A stretch of DNA of 6,070 bases from Gemmatimonadales bacterium (GTDB lineage Bacteria; Gemmatimonadota; Gemmatimonadetes; Gemmatimonadales; GWC2-71-9), in assembly GCA_004525055.1 (NCBI GenBank), contig SPDF01000108.1:1-6070 (forward strand), read 5' to 3'. The stretch's first letter is position 1; every line of letters begins with the position of its first letter. The position numbers were made by a program, and so were the translations under genes. Below are positions 1 to 6,056 of this stretch, piece by piece. Below the pieces are notes generated by a model. The model saw only the letters and a program-made list of their open reading frames with translations. It was not told where the DNA came from and did not search any database.

Positions 1-1373
1 ACGGAGGCGCCAAACGCAGCCTGCTGCTGCATGTACGCCTGCGCGGTGCAGGCGTATTGGTCGCTATCGTCCTCCGGCATGTTCAGCGCCTGGCCAGCGT
101 ATTCGAAGAGTTCGGACTGTTGCAGCCGATTCGTGACGAAGATGAATTCGAGCATGACATCGGCGCCCAGGATCTGCCCGGTGCGCGGATTGACGAAGCT
201 GGGGCCATACCCGCCGAAGGGTGGATTCGGGGAGGCGGTCCAACGCAGGACATTATACCGGAGGTCACCAGCGTCCCAGGTGGCGGTGTCCGGCTGTTCC
301 TTGACCACCACCGCGTTGGTGAATCCGGCGGTCTCGAACGCCTTGTTCCAGCGGAGCGCCCCTTCACGGATGGCCGGGCGCAGCTCGACCGGGGTGGTGT
401 TCTCGATCCACCAGGTGATCGGTTCCACCGGATCCGACATGGCGGCCCCGGGGTTCTTCTTGACCAGGTTCCACCGGTGCACCTGATCCCGCCACGGCGT
501 GACGCTCGTGGAGGTGAGGTCCGTGACCTGGTCGGTGAAGTAGCCGACCCGGGGGTCGGCGAATCGTGCCTGGTAGTCGTTGTCCGGCATTTCGATGAAG
601 GTGTGCTGGATCTTCAGACTGACGTTGCGTGCGTCAGTGATTTCCGGCCCTCCGCCGTTGGTGGGCGCCGGGTTGACGTACACGTACTCTACGACGACGT
701 CGGTATTGAGCGGATATGACTTGACCGACACGACGTGGGTCTTGTCCTTGCTGAGGGTTCCGAGCTTGAACGACGTGCTGGCGGCAGGGCCGGGCCTCGG
801 ACTCGGCTTGACCTGCCGGAGAGTCTCGGTCAGGAAGAGGTCGTTCGCCTTGATGAGATACTCGCCAGTCGCCGTGTCAGTTGACGCGATTTCTATCGAG
901 GCGAGCAGACCGGGGCTGATATTCGCGTCAGAGGCCCTGCTGAGGGGGCTGTCTGGATTGAAATAGAAGCTGGTGTTCTGGGTGACAAACTCGATCTTGT
1001 TGAAGTTCTTCCGCACCACGAACACCTTGTTCGGGCCGAAGGCACCGCGGAAACTCCCGGCTGGGAGCGCCCCCTCGTCGGTCACCGACCAGTAGATGAA
1101 CTCCTTCCCGATCTGGTCCTTCTTCACTACCATCTGCAGCGCACCGGTCACCGTATCCTGGTAGATGGTGAACAGCCCCGCGTACTTGGCAGAGCTCTTG
1201 GTCAATTCCGTGATAGTCTTCGTGGGGGTCGGCTTGTCCCCGCCCGGCTTGCCGGATTTGCCCTGCGCATTCGCTGGACTCGGAGAGGTGACGGCGCCCT
1301 GCCCGGAGGCACAGGCAAGCGAAACCGCGCACAAAGATGTGATGGCGACTCGGACGATTCCTCGACCTGGCAT
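1..1373 (-). CDS. DUF5118/DUF5117-type zinc metalloprotease-family protein, 5' part (runs off left edge)
   Basis: The minus frame stays open for 457 codons from ATG 1373 to the window edge, so the C-terminal half is missing. A GGAG at 1383-1380 sits 6 nt before the ATG. Residues 1-25 form an export signal (basic start, hydrophobic core); Cys21 in VSLAC could be a lipobox, though Ser at -3 is not ideal. Residues 50-100 (YAGLFTIYQD, IGKEFIYWS) look like DUF5118. Residues about 105-300 look like DUF5117, including HTFIEMPDNDYQARFADPR and VGYF. Residues 315-410 match the conserved stretch before the catalytic domain: PVEPITWWIENTTP, REGALRWNKAFETAGF, DLRYNVLRW, VNPRTGQILGADV. In this family a gluzincin HExxH domain (DUF4953) follows; it would lie outside the window, so catalysis cannot be judged. 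The protein is probably periplasmic or outer-membrane anchored. It is separated from the ccm genes by 129 nt and a stem-loop, so a functional link to cytochrome maturation is not implied. Family call is by recalled motifs. Confidence 0.85.
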   Translation of the reverse strand, partial: MPGRGIVRVAITSLCAVSLACASGQGAVTSPSPANAQGKSGKPGGDKPTPTKTITELTKSSAKYAGLFTIYQDTVTGALQMVVKKDQIGKEFIYWSVTDEGALPAGSFRGAFGPNKVFVVRKNFNKIEFVTQNTSFYFNPDSPLSRASDANISPGLLASIEIASTDTATGEYLIKANDLFLTETLRQVKPSPRPGPAASTSFKLGTLSKDKTHVVSVKSYPLNTDVVVEYVYVNPAPTNGGGPEITDARNVSLKIQHTFIEMPDNDYQARFADPRVGYFTDQVTDLTSTSVTPWRDQVHRWNLVKKNPGAAMSDPVEPITWWIENTTPVELRPAIREGALRWNKAFETAGFTNAVVVKEQPDTATWDAGDLRYNVLRWTASPNPPFGGYGPSFVNPRTGQILGADVMLEFIFVTNRLQQSELFEYAGQALNMPEDDSDQYACTAQAYMQQQAAFGAS

Positions 1374-1424
1374 GAACGGCTCCGATACAGAAGTGGACGG
1401 AAGGGCAATTCTCGGCAACAGCGA

Positions 1425-1454
1425 CCGGGGCGCCTCACACTCAAGGCACCCCGG
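1425..1454 (-). terminator. Stem-loop between the ccm block and the metalloprotease gene; possible terminator
   Basis: Arms 1425-1434 and 1445-1454 can form a 10-bp GC-rich stem with a 10-nt loop. In minus-strand RNA all ten positions pair, one as G-U; in plus-strand RNA that position is a C/A mismatch. This asymmetry suggests selection on a minus-strand transcript. It lies 48 nt past the stop of the last ccm-block gene and 52 nt before the next start. There is no clean U-tract after it (TCGCTGTTGCC), so it may be a weak or Rho-assisted terminator, an mRNA 3' end stabiliser or a leader structure. Confidence 0.4.
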
Positions 1455-1457
1455 ACA

Positions 1458-1485
1458 ATTCTACAGCTATTTATCGAGACGGGAA
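1458..1485 (-). promoter_or_regulatory. Weak candidate promoter for the metalloprotease gene
   Basis: In the minus-strand direction TAGAAT (1463-1458) matches the -10 consensus at 5 of 6 positions and lies in a locally AT-rich patch that stands out from its GC-rich surroundings. The -35 is poor: TTCCCG (1485-1480), 3 of 6, with a 16-nt spacer. Transcription would start inside the neighbouring stem-loop, giving a leader of about 75 nt. Promoter and terminator readings of this gap partly compete. Confidence 0.2.
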
Positions 1486-1501
1486 GATGGAACGGTGGGT
1501 T

Positions 1502-2014
1502 TCAGGCCGCGACCCGGCCGCCGCAGGCGGCACAGAACCGGCTCCCGCCGGGGAGGTCGCTGCCGCACTTGGCACAAGCGGTCGGCGCGCCAATTGGCGC
1601 GCCGCACTCGGGACAGAACCTGGCACCCAGCTCCACGTGGGCCCCACAGGCGCCGCAATCGGAGGCGGTGCTGCCATCATCCCGCATCGTGGCCACCCGG
1701 GCCGCGACCCGCGCCTCAAGGTCGGCGGCAGGGGATGCGTCGTCCTCGGAGCGGAGCGCCGAGAGCGCCTCCACCGTGTATTTCTGCCTCAGGAATTCGT
1801 AGTCGTTGTCGCTGAGCTTGCCGGTCTCCCGGTCGAATTCGATTTCCTTCAGCGCGGCGAGGGCGACCCCGCTGCGGGTGTCCTCAAGATCCTCGAGGGC
1901 GTCCATGTCGATGACGTCCGCGGGCCGTGCGCCGTGCGCGGTGAAGAGCGGCTCAAAGACCAGCCACAAGAGCGAGAACCCCACGAAGGCCGCAGCCACG
2001 ATTTCGAGCCACAT
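1502..2014 (-). CDS. Membrane-anchored double-zinc-ribbon protein with CcmI-like linker motif
   Basis: 170 aa. Residues 3-20 form one hydrophobic helix. Residues 51-87 (ALKEIEFDRETGKLSDNDYE, then FLRQKY) resemble the cytoplasmic loop that follows the first helix of CcmI/CycH proteins, a Leu-rich helical segment. Residues 120-164 hold two zinc ribbons with four CxxC knuckles: C120/C123, C134/C137, C147/C150 and C161/C164. The acidic region 88-119 links them. There is no TPR domain, so this is not a complete CcmI. The start shares one base with the ccmH stop (TGATG), indicating translational coupling and a role in the same maturation machinery. The zinc ribbons most likely sit in the cytoplasm because free Cys clusters are unusual in an oxidising periplasm; that is inference. 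The gene closes the operon. Function is not known to me; a scaffold or assembly factor for CcmF/CcmH is the most reasonable guess. Confidence 0.88.
   Translation of the reverse strand: MWLEIVAAAFVGFSLLWLVFEPLFTAHGARPADVIDMDALEDLEDTRSGVALAALKEIEFDRETGKLSDNDYEFLRQKYTVEALSALRSEDDASPAADLEARVAARVATMRDDGSTASDCGACGAHVELGARFCPECGAPIGAPTACAKCGSDLPGGSRFCAACGGRVAA
1583..1604. repeat. 22-bp perfect palindrome inside the zinc-ribbon coding region
   Basis: The core GGCGCGCCAATTGGCGCGCC (1584-1603) is its own reverse complement, and the flanking C1583/G1604 extend it to 22 bp. It encodes the repeat GAPIGAP between the two middle zinc knuckles, so the coding repeat explains part of the symmetry but not its perfection at the DNA level. 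It contains GGCGCGCC twice around CAATTG. Confidence 0.9.
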
Positions 2015-2640
2015 CAGTCCTTGACCTCCGCCAGTGCGCGCCGCAGGCGTTCGAGTTCCTCGGGCGTGGCGCCGGAAACCGCGGCGATATCAATCGCCTC
2101 GGTGGCGGCCAGCGAGGGCACGGCCGCGACCTGTCGCTGACGCCGCAGGATCCACATCGAGAGGATGCCGATCCCGAACAGCATCACGATACCCGGCACG
2201 AAATACCCTGCCAGGTTGAAGCCCTCGGCCTTGGGGGCCATGAGCGCCTGCTCACCATACTCGCGCACGAACTCCTCACGGATCTGGTCCGCGGTCCTGT
2301 TGTCATTCCAGAGCGCGACGATCTCACGGTGCAACGCTGGCGAGGTCGTGCAGGTGAAGTCGGTGGTGCGGCAGGTGTAGATGTCGAGATTGCAGCCACA
2401 CTGACACTTGAGGGTCTTCTCGAGCTCCATGATCTGCGCGTCGTTGTCAGCCCCCACCGTCGGGGCGCGCTGCTGGACCGCGTTTGGATTGTAGAGCCGC
2501 CCCGCCTCACCGCTGCCAGAGGCGCCCTGCGTGGCGCCCTGCGCGCGGAGCGCCCCGGCCCCGGCCAGGGCCAGTCCGCCGAGGGCGACCCGCCGCAGAA
2601 ACGCCCGCCGCTCCGGCATCGTCCCGTTCATCTCAGACAT
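2014..2640 (-). CDS. ccmH: CcmH-type cytochrome c biogenesis thiol protein, Tat signal, CxCxC variant
   Basis: 208 aa. CcmH proteins bind or reduce apocytochrome c thiols in the periplasm and work with CcmF at heme ligation. Residues 11-17 (RRAFLRR) followed by an Ala/Gly-rich hydrophobic stretch form a twin-arginine signal, with a likely cut after ALRA near residue 33. Residues 69-140 form the CcmH domain, ending in FVREYGEQALMAPKAEGFN, which matches the family pattern of R-YG-...-P before the helix. Residues 143-165 are a membrane helix; a short cytoplasmic tail with a helix (TPEELERLRRALAEV) follows. The usual LRCxxC site is replaced by LKCQCGC (C79, C81, C83) plus C90 and C97, so no CxxC is present. 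ATG 2640 overlaps the ccmF stop by 8 nt; ATG 2619 (Met8) is an alternative start. The 1-nt overlap with the next gene implies coupling. No CcmI-like domain is fused to it. Confidence 0.92.
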   Translation of the reverse strand: MSEMNGTMPERRAFLRRVALGGLALAGAGALRAQGATQGASGSGEAGRLYNPNAVQQRAPTVGADNDAQIMELEKTLKCQCGCNLDIYTCRTTDFTCTTSPALHREIVALWNDNRTADQIREEFVREYGEQALMAPKAEGFNLAGYFVPGIVMLFGIGILSMWILRRQRQVAAVPSLAATEAIDIAAVSGATPEELERLRRALAEVKD

Positions 2641-4663
2641 TCTCCGCCCCCACGAGTGTGGCCTCGTAGCCGGCCTGGGTGCGCCGCGTCTCGGCGATGC
2701 CGCCGCCGCCGGGCCACATGGTCAGGATGCCGCCGACCACCAGCACCAGGCCCGCGAACCAGACCCACCAGACCAGCGGATTGATGGTGAAGCGGTAGAC
2801 CGCCTCTTCCGTTCCGTCCACCGAACCGGCGTAGACGATGTAGAGGTCCTCGCGCAGATCGCTCCGGATGCCGACCTCGGTCGAAGGCTCGAACGTCGGG
2901 CGGCCGAAGCTGTCGACGTGCTGGCGCTTCTCGGACTTCATGACGCCGAGCGACTTCCCGTCATACTCCACCTGCACGGTGGCCGCAGACACGACGCGGT
3001 TCAGGGCATTGTACTGCGAGACGCCGAGGTGCGTCAGTTTGTAGGTGCCGCCGTAGGGGCTCTGCATCTCGATCGACTCGCCCGGCTTGAGCGTGGCTTC
3101 CTGGTCAACCCGGAACGCCATTCCGGTAAAGGCGATGAACATCAGCAGGATACCGACGTGTACGATATAGCCGCCATACCGACGGCGGTTGCGGGCGATC
3201 AGGTTGAACAACGCGATCGGGATCGACTCGCCGTGCATCCGGTGCCGCGCGCGAATGCCGCGGTAGAACTCCTGGAGCACCGTCCCCAGCACGAAGGCGC
3301 CGAGGGCGATCGTCATGATCGGGTAGACATCCCGCATCCCGTCGATGACGAGGGCCAGCGCGGTGACGAGACCGAACGACACCGGCAGGATGAACTGCCG
3401 TTGCAGGTTCCGGGCGGAGGCCTTTCGCCAGGCGATCAGCGGCCCGATGCCGGTAAGCGCGAGGAGGAAGAGACCCAGCGGGATATTCACCCGGTTGAAG
3501 AAGGGGGGACCCACGGTGATCTTGGTGCCCCGCACCGCTTCGGAGAGAATCGGGAAGAGGGTGCCCCAGAGCACGGAGAAGGCGATCCCGACCAGCGCCA
3601 GGTTGTTGAAGAGGAAGGCCGCCTCGCGGCTCAACATCGACTCCAGCTTCGCGTCGGGCTCGAGCTCGTCCCACCTGGTGTAGAGCATCGTGAAGCTGAG
3701 GACGCCGGCCACGAGCAGGAAGCCCAGGAAAAAGTAGCCGACGTTGGACTGGGTGAAGCTGTGCACGCTGGCGATGACGCCGGACCGCGTGATGAAGGTG
3801 CCGAAAATACTCAGCAGGAAGGTCGCGACGATCAGCGAGAGGTTCCATCGCTTGAGCATTCCGCGCTTTTCCTGGATCATGACGGAGTGCAGGAAGGCCG
3901 TCATCGTGAGCCAGGGGAGGAAGCTGGCATTCTCCACCGGGTCCCACGCCCAATAGCCGCCCCAGCCCAGCTCCACGTACGCCCACCACATGCCCAGTAC
4001 AATACCGATCGACAGGAAGACCCACGAGACGAGGGTCCACTTGCGGATGGCGACGATCCAGCCGCTATCCAGCCGGCGCCGGAGGAGCGCGGCGATGGCA
4101 AAGGCAAAGGGAATCGTGACACTGATATAGCCGAGGTAGAGCATGGGCGGATGCATGACCATGCCGATGTTCTGCAGCTGTGGGTTGAGCCCACGGCCGT
4201 CCTCGGGGATGAACGCCAGCCGCTCGAACGGGTTGGCGGCAAAGATCATGACGATGACGAAGAAGACGACCACGATGTTGGTGACGCCCGCCACGTAGGG
4301 CAGCAGGTCGGCGTACCGACGTGAAGTGATCCATTGCGCGACCGCGGAGAAACAGGCCAACACGACCGCCCAGAAGAGCAGCGATCCCTTCTGTCCGGCC
4401 CAGAACGCCGACACGATGTAATAGGTGGGGAGGTTCCGGGAGGTGTACGCCGCCACGTACTCGATGTTGAAGTCGTGGGCGAACAGCCCCTTCCAGAGGG
4501 CAAGCGCCGCCACGAGGAGCGCGGCGGCGAGGGCGTACGACGACCGGATGACGGTCCGCTCCAGATCGGGACGGTCCTGCCACTTCCCCGAGAAAGAGAG
4601 GACCGCGCCGAAGGTACCGATCAGGAATGCCACCCACAACGCGAACTGCCCAAGGAGTGTCAT
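2633..4663 (-). CDS. ccmF: Cytochrome c heme lyase subunit CcmF
   Basis: 676 aa, close to the roughly 650 aa usual for the family. CcmF is the large inner-membrane heme lyase that takes heme from CcmE and attaches it to apocytochrome c on the periplasmic side. The protein is strongly hydrophobic with many helices. The tryptophan-rich WWD signature is at 234-251 (WGGYWAWDPVENASFLPW). The four conserved histidines have clear counterparts: H171 (MHPPMLYLGY), H259 (AFLHS), H301 (SVHSFTQS) and H502 (GGYIVHVGI). QKGSLLFW (91-98) and FGTFITRSGV (287-296) are also typical. Residues about 520-635 form the large C-terminal periplasmic loop, followed by a last helix at about 638-658. The start lies 6 nt after the ccmE stop with no clear ribosome-binding site, so it probably depends on coupling to ccmE translation. 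Nothing looks broken. NrfE/CcmF-like paralogs share the fold, but the ccmE neighbour favours CcmF. Confidence 0.97.
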   Translation of the reverse strand: MTLLGQFALWVAFLIGTFGAVLSFSGKWQDRPDLERTVIRSSYALAAALLVAALALWKGLFAHDFNIEYVAAYTSRNLPTYYIVSAFWAGQKGSLLFWAVVLACFSAVAQWITSRRYADLLPYVAGVTNIVVVFFVIVMIFAANPFERLAFIPEDGRGLNPQLQNIGMVMHPPMLYLGYISVTIPFAFAIAALLRRRLDSGWIVAIRKWTLVSWVFLSIGIVLGMWWAYVELGWGGYWAWDPVENASFLPWLTMTAFLHSVMIQEKRGMLKRWNLSLIVATFLLSIFGTFITRSGVIASVHSFTQSNVGYFFLGFLLVAGVLSFTMLYTRWDELEPDAKLESMLSREAAFLFNNLALVGIAFSVLWGTLFPILSEAVRGTKITVGPPFFNRVNIPLGLFLLALTGIGPLIAWRKASARNLQRQFILPVSFGLVTALALVIDGMRDVYPIMTIALGAFVLGTVLQEFYRGIRARHRMHGESIPIALFNLIARNRRRYGGYIVHVGILLMFIAFTGMAFRVDQEATLKPGESIEMQSPYGGTYKLTHLGVSQYNALNRVVSAATVQVEYDGKSLGVMKSEKRQHVDSFGRPTFEPSTEVGIRSDLREDLYIVYAGSVDGTEEAVYRFTINPLVWWVWFAGLVLVVGGILTMWPGGGGIAETRRTQAGYEATLVGAENV

Positions 4664-4669
4664 CGGGCG

Positions 4670-5092
4670 TCAGGCTGCGGGGGGAGCTTCAGGGGTGGCT
4701 TCGTAGCGGGATCCGCACTTGGCCAACACGTCCGTCGCGTGGAACACACCGTCGGCGCCCAGCCGCCCCTCGACCACAACCTCGATGTCGCTCGCATCGG
4801 TGAAGGTGTCGGGCACCAGCCCGCGGTAGGTCACCGGGTAGACCTGCGTGCCGTCGGTCACCTGGAAGTCCACCGTTTGGCTGGCGGCGTCTCGCACCAC
4901 CGAGCCAGGCACCACACGGGCGCCCATCTTCACACCGACGTTGTGGAAGGTGGGATCCGCCGAGGCCTTGGAGGCCAATTCGGTCGGAGTGAGAAAATAG
5001 ACGCCCGTTTCCTTCACCCCCTGGAACATCAGGAGGCCGACGCTTCCGACGATCAGCACCGCGCCGAAGAGGAATTTATGGCCAGGCTTCAT
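4670..5092 (-). CDS. ccmE: Heme chaperone CcmE, Cys (CxxxY) variant
   Basis: 140 aa from ATG 5092. CcmE binds heme covalently in the periplasm and hands it to CcmF. Residues 5-25 form the single N-terminal anchor (FLFGAVLIVGSVGLLMF). The OB-fold follows with family landmarks: GVYFLTPTEL (30-39), GARVVPGSVVRD (57-68), the VDFQVTDG strand, YRGLVPDTF, and VVEGRLGADGVFHATDVLAK. At the site where the heme-binding His normally stands (LAKHxxxY) this protein has Cys126, with Tyr130 retained (LAKCGSRY), so it belongs to the CxxxY class. The ATG at 5092 is chosen because AGGGAG lies 7 nt upstream and the protein then starts right before the anchor, as in the family; TTG 5137 or ATG 5134 would add 15 or 14 residues without a good ribosome-binding site. 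ccmF starts 6 nt after the stop. Confidence 0.95.
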   Translation of the reverse strand: MKPGHKFLFGAVLIVGSVGLLMFQGVKETGVYFLTPTELASKASADPTFHNVGVKMGARVVPGSVVRDAASQTVDFQVTDGTQVYPVTYRGLVPDTFTDASDIEVVVEGRLGADGVFHATDVLAKCGSRYEATPEAPPAA

Positions 5093-5099
5093 GGTCCCG

Positions 5100-5105
5100 C
5101 TCCCT
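5100..5105 (-). promoter_or_regulatory. Ribosome-binding site deciding the ccmE start
   Basis: AGGGAG read on the minus strand, 7 nt before ATG 5092. It is the strongest Shine-Dalgarno match seen at any gene start in the window and argues for the shorter CcmE over the TTG/ATG starts at 5137/5134. Confidence 0.75.
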
Positions 5106-5156
5106 GCGTGAGGTTGGATTCCGACTAGACTCATCAAGAATCGACTGACGGCCGCC

Positions 5157-5172
5157 TCGGAGCAAGCCCCGA
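5157..5172 (-). other. Small stem-loop in the gap before ccmE
   Basis: In the minus-strand transcript TCGGGG-CTTG-CTCCGA folds into a 6-bp stem (one G-U pair) with a 4-nt loop. It lies in the 117-nt gap between the zinc-ribbon/TPR gene and ccmE. No U-run follows, so a terminator role is doubtful. I see no convincing promoter in this gap; the best -35/-10 pair (TTGCTC, 17 nt, GATTCT) matches only 3 of 6 at each box. Read-through from the upstream gene therefore remains possible. Confidence 0.25.
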
Positions 5173-5209
5173 ATGGTCGAATAACGAAGTCTTCATGCCG
5201 ATCTTAGCC

Positions 5210-6013
5210 TCACGGCCCCGAGGTGGCCGCCTGCTGGAAATCGGTCATCATCCGCTCGTGATCGCCGTACTCGGGGCGACCCTTCTTCATCTCTGCATCG
5301 TAATGTGACAGGAAGTTGCTGTAGGCCTTCTTCAAGGAAGCATCGTCCTTATTCCAGCGCGCCACCGTGCCCTGGATCACGTACCCGAACAAGTGCCCGG
5401 GGTCCTCGATCAGGAGGGTATCCGCAATCGCCGCGGCACCGGCCACATCACCGCTGTGCAGCTTCAGCGTGGCGAGGTGGAATCGTGCGTCGGCATCGAT
5501 GATTTCGAGCCGCTCATAGGCCATCATTGCCATGGGGGTGAACTGCGTCACGGTCGCTTGGTCGCCCGACTCGGAGGCCCGCATGATCCGATTGTAAAGA
5601 CGATCGAACTGCTCGCGGGGCGTCATCGTGCTCAGGTCGGGAGGCGTGCCGTCACCCCCTCCACCTGCGAATGGGGCCACCGCCCCACCGGCGCCGACGG
5701 CACCGGCCGCCTCCGGCGCCCCACCGCTTCCCCGCACCACCATGGCGAGTACGAGGACGAGGAGGACCGCGCTCACGACCGCCGCCACCGCCCAGGCCTT
5801 CCGGTCACCCGGAACCGCCGTCGGCCCACTCTGCCCTGCGCCGCCACCGGCCCCGGCCGGCGTCCCACACTGGGTGCAGAACTTGGCGCCAGCCGCCAAG
5901 GGAGCGTGGCAGGAGCTGCAACTGCGCGGGCCAAGGCTCGCACCGCAATGGCGGCAGAACTTCCCCTCGGCGTCGGCGCCGCAGGAGGGACAACGGGTGG
6001 TCTTGGCGGCCAT
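5210..6013 (-). CDS. Double-zinc-ribbon membrane protein with C-terminal TPR-like domain
   Basis: 267 aa. Residues 8-49 carry two zinc ribbons with knuckles C8/C11, C20/C23, C32/C35 and C46/C49. A Gly/Ala/Pro linker leads to one membrane helix at 73-93 (WAVAAVVSAVLLVLVLAMVV), then a second Gly/Ala-rich flexible linker (95-125). Residues about 130-262 are helical and TPR-like: FHLATLKLHSGDVAGAAAIA, then DTLLIEDPGHLFGYVIQGTVARW, then a further pair of helices. The RK just before the helix favours a cytoplasmic N-terminus and a periplasmic TPR domain. TPR domains of this type bind proteins; in CcmI a periplasmic TPR domain binds apocytochrome c, so its position next to ccmE is suggestive. It ends 117 nt before ccmE, so membership in the same operon is likely but not shown. 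Zinc-ribbon/TPR proteins are common and varied, and I do not know a named function for this one. Confidence 0.85.
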   Translation of the reverse strand: MAAKTTRCPSCGADAEGKFCRHCGASLGPRSCSSCHAPLAAGAKFCTQCGTPAGAGGGAGQSGPTAVPGDRKAWAVAAVVSAVLLVLVLAMVVRGSGGAPEAAGAVGAGGAVAPFAGGGGDGTPPDLSTMTPREQFDRLYNRIMRASESGDQATVTQFTPMAMMAYERLEIIDADARFHLATLKLHSGDVAGAAAIADTLLIEDPGHLFGYVIQGTVARWNKDDASLKKAYSNFLSHYDAEMKKGRPEYGDHERMMTDFQQAATSGP

Positions 6014-6027
6014 CGGACAGAATCCAG

Positions 6028-6056
6028 GGTATAAGGGTGGGTAGCGGTCGGGACAA
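6028..6056 (-). promoter_or_regulatory. Candidate sigma70-type promoter for the zinc-ribbon/TPR gene and possibly the ccm block
   Basis: Read on the minus strand: TTGTCC (6056-6051, 4 of 6 to TTGACA), a 17-nt spacer, then TATACC (6033-6028, 4 of 6 to TATAAT). The -10 ends 14 nt before the ATG at 6013, so the leader would be only about 7-8 nt with at most a weak GGA as ribosome-binding site; initiation on a near-leaderless mRNA is possible. The spacing is ideal and the match is the best in the window. Confidence 0.45.

Noticed and set aside
57..719. A 220-codon open frame on the plus strand
   Set aside because: It is antisense to the metalloprotease-family gene, which has a continuous conserved frame, signal peptide and ribosome-binding site.
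3105..4040. A 311-codon minus-strand frame inside ccmF
   Set aside because: It is an out-of-frame reading of ccmF, with Arg/Pro-rich composition and no domain.
2531..4324. A 597-codon open frame on the plus strand
   Set aside because: It lies antisense to ccmF, whose protein has clear family motifs. Its translation is Asp/Glu/Arg/Gly/His-rich without domains, as expected for the complement of a GC-rich membrane-protein gene.
4334..5128. A 264-codon plus-strand frame spanning ccmE and ccmF
   Set aside because: It spans two well supported genes in antisense and is His/Arg/Gly-rich with no recognisable domain.
5135..5137. TTG start giving a 155-residue CcmE
   Set aside because: The added 15 residues do not resemble the CcmE N-terminus, and the ATG at 5092 has a much better ribosome-binding site.
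5300..6013. Plus-strand frames opposite the zinc-ribbon/TPR gene (for example 5393-6034)
   Set aside because: They are shadows; the minus-strand frame has eight regularly spaced cysteines and a membrane helix.
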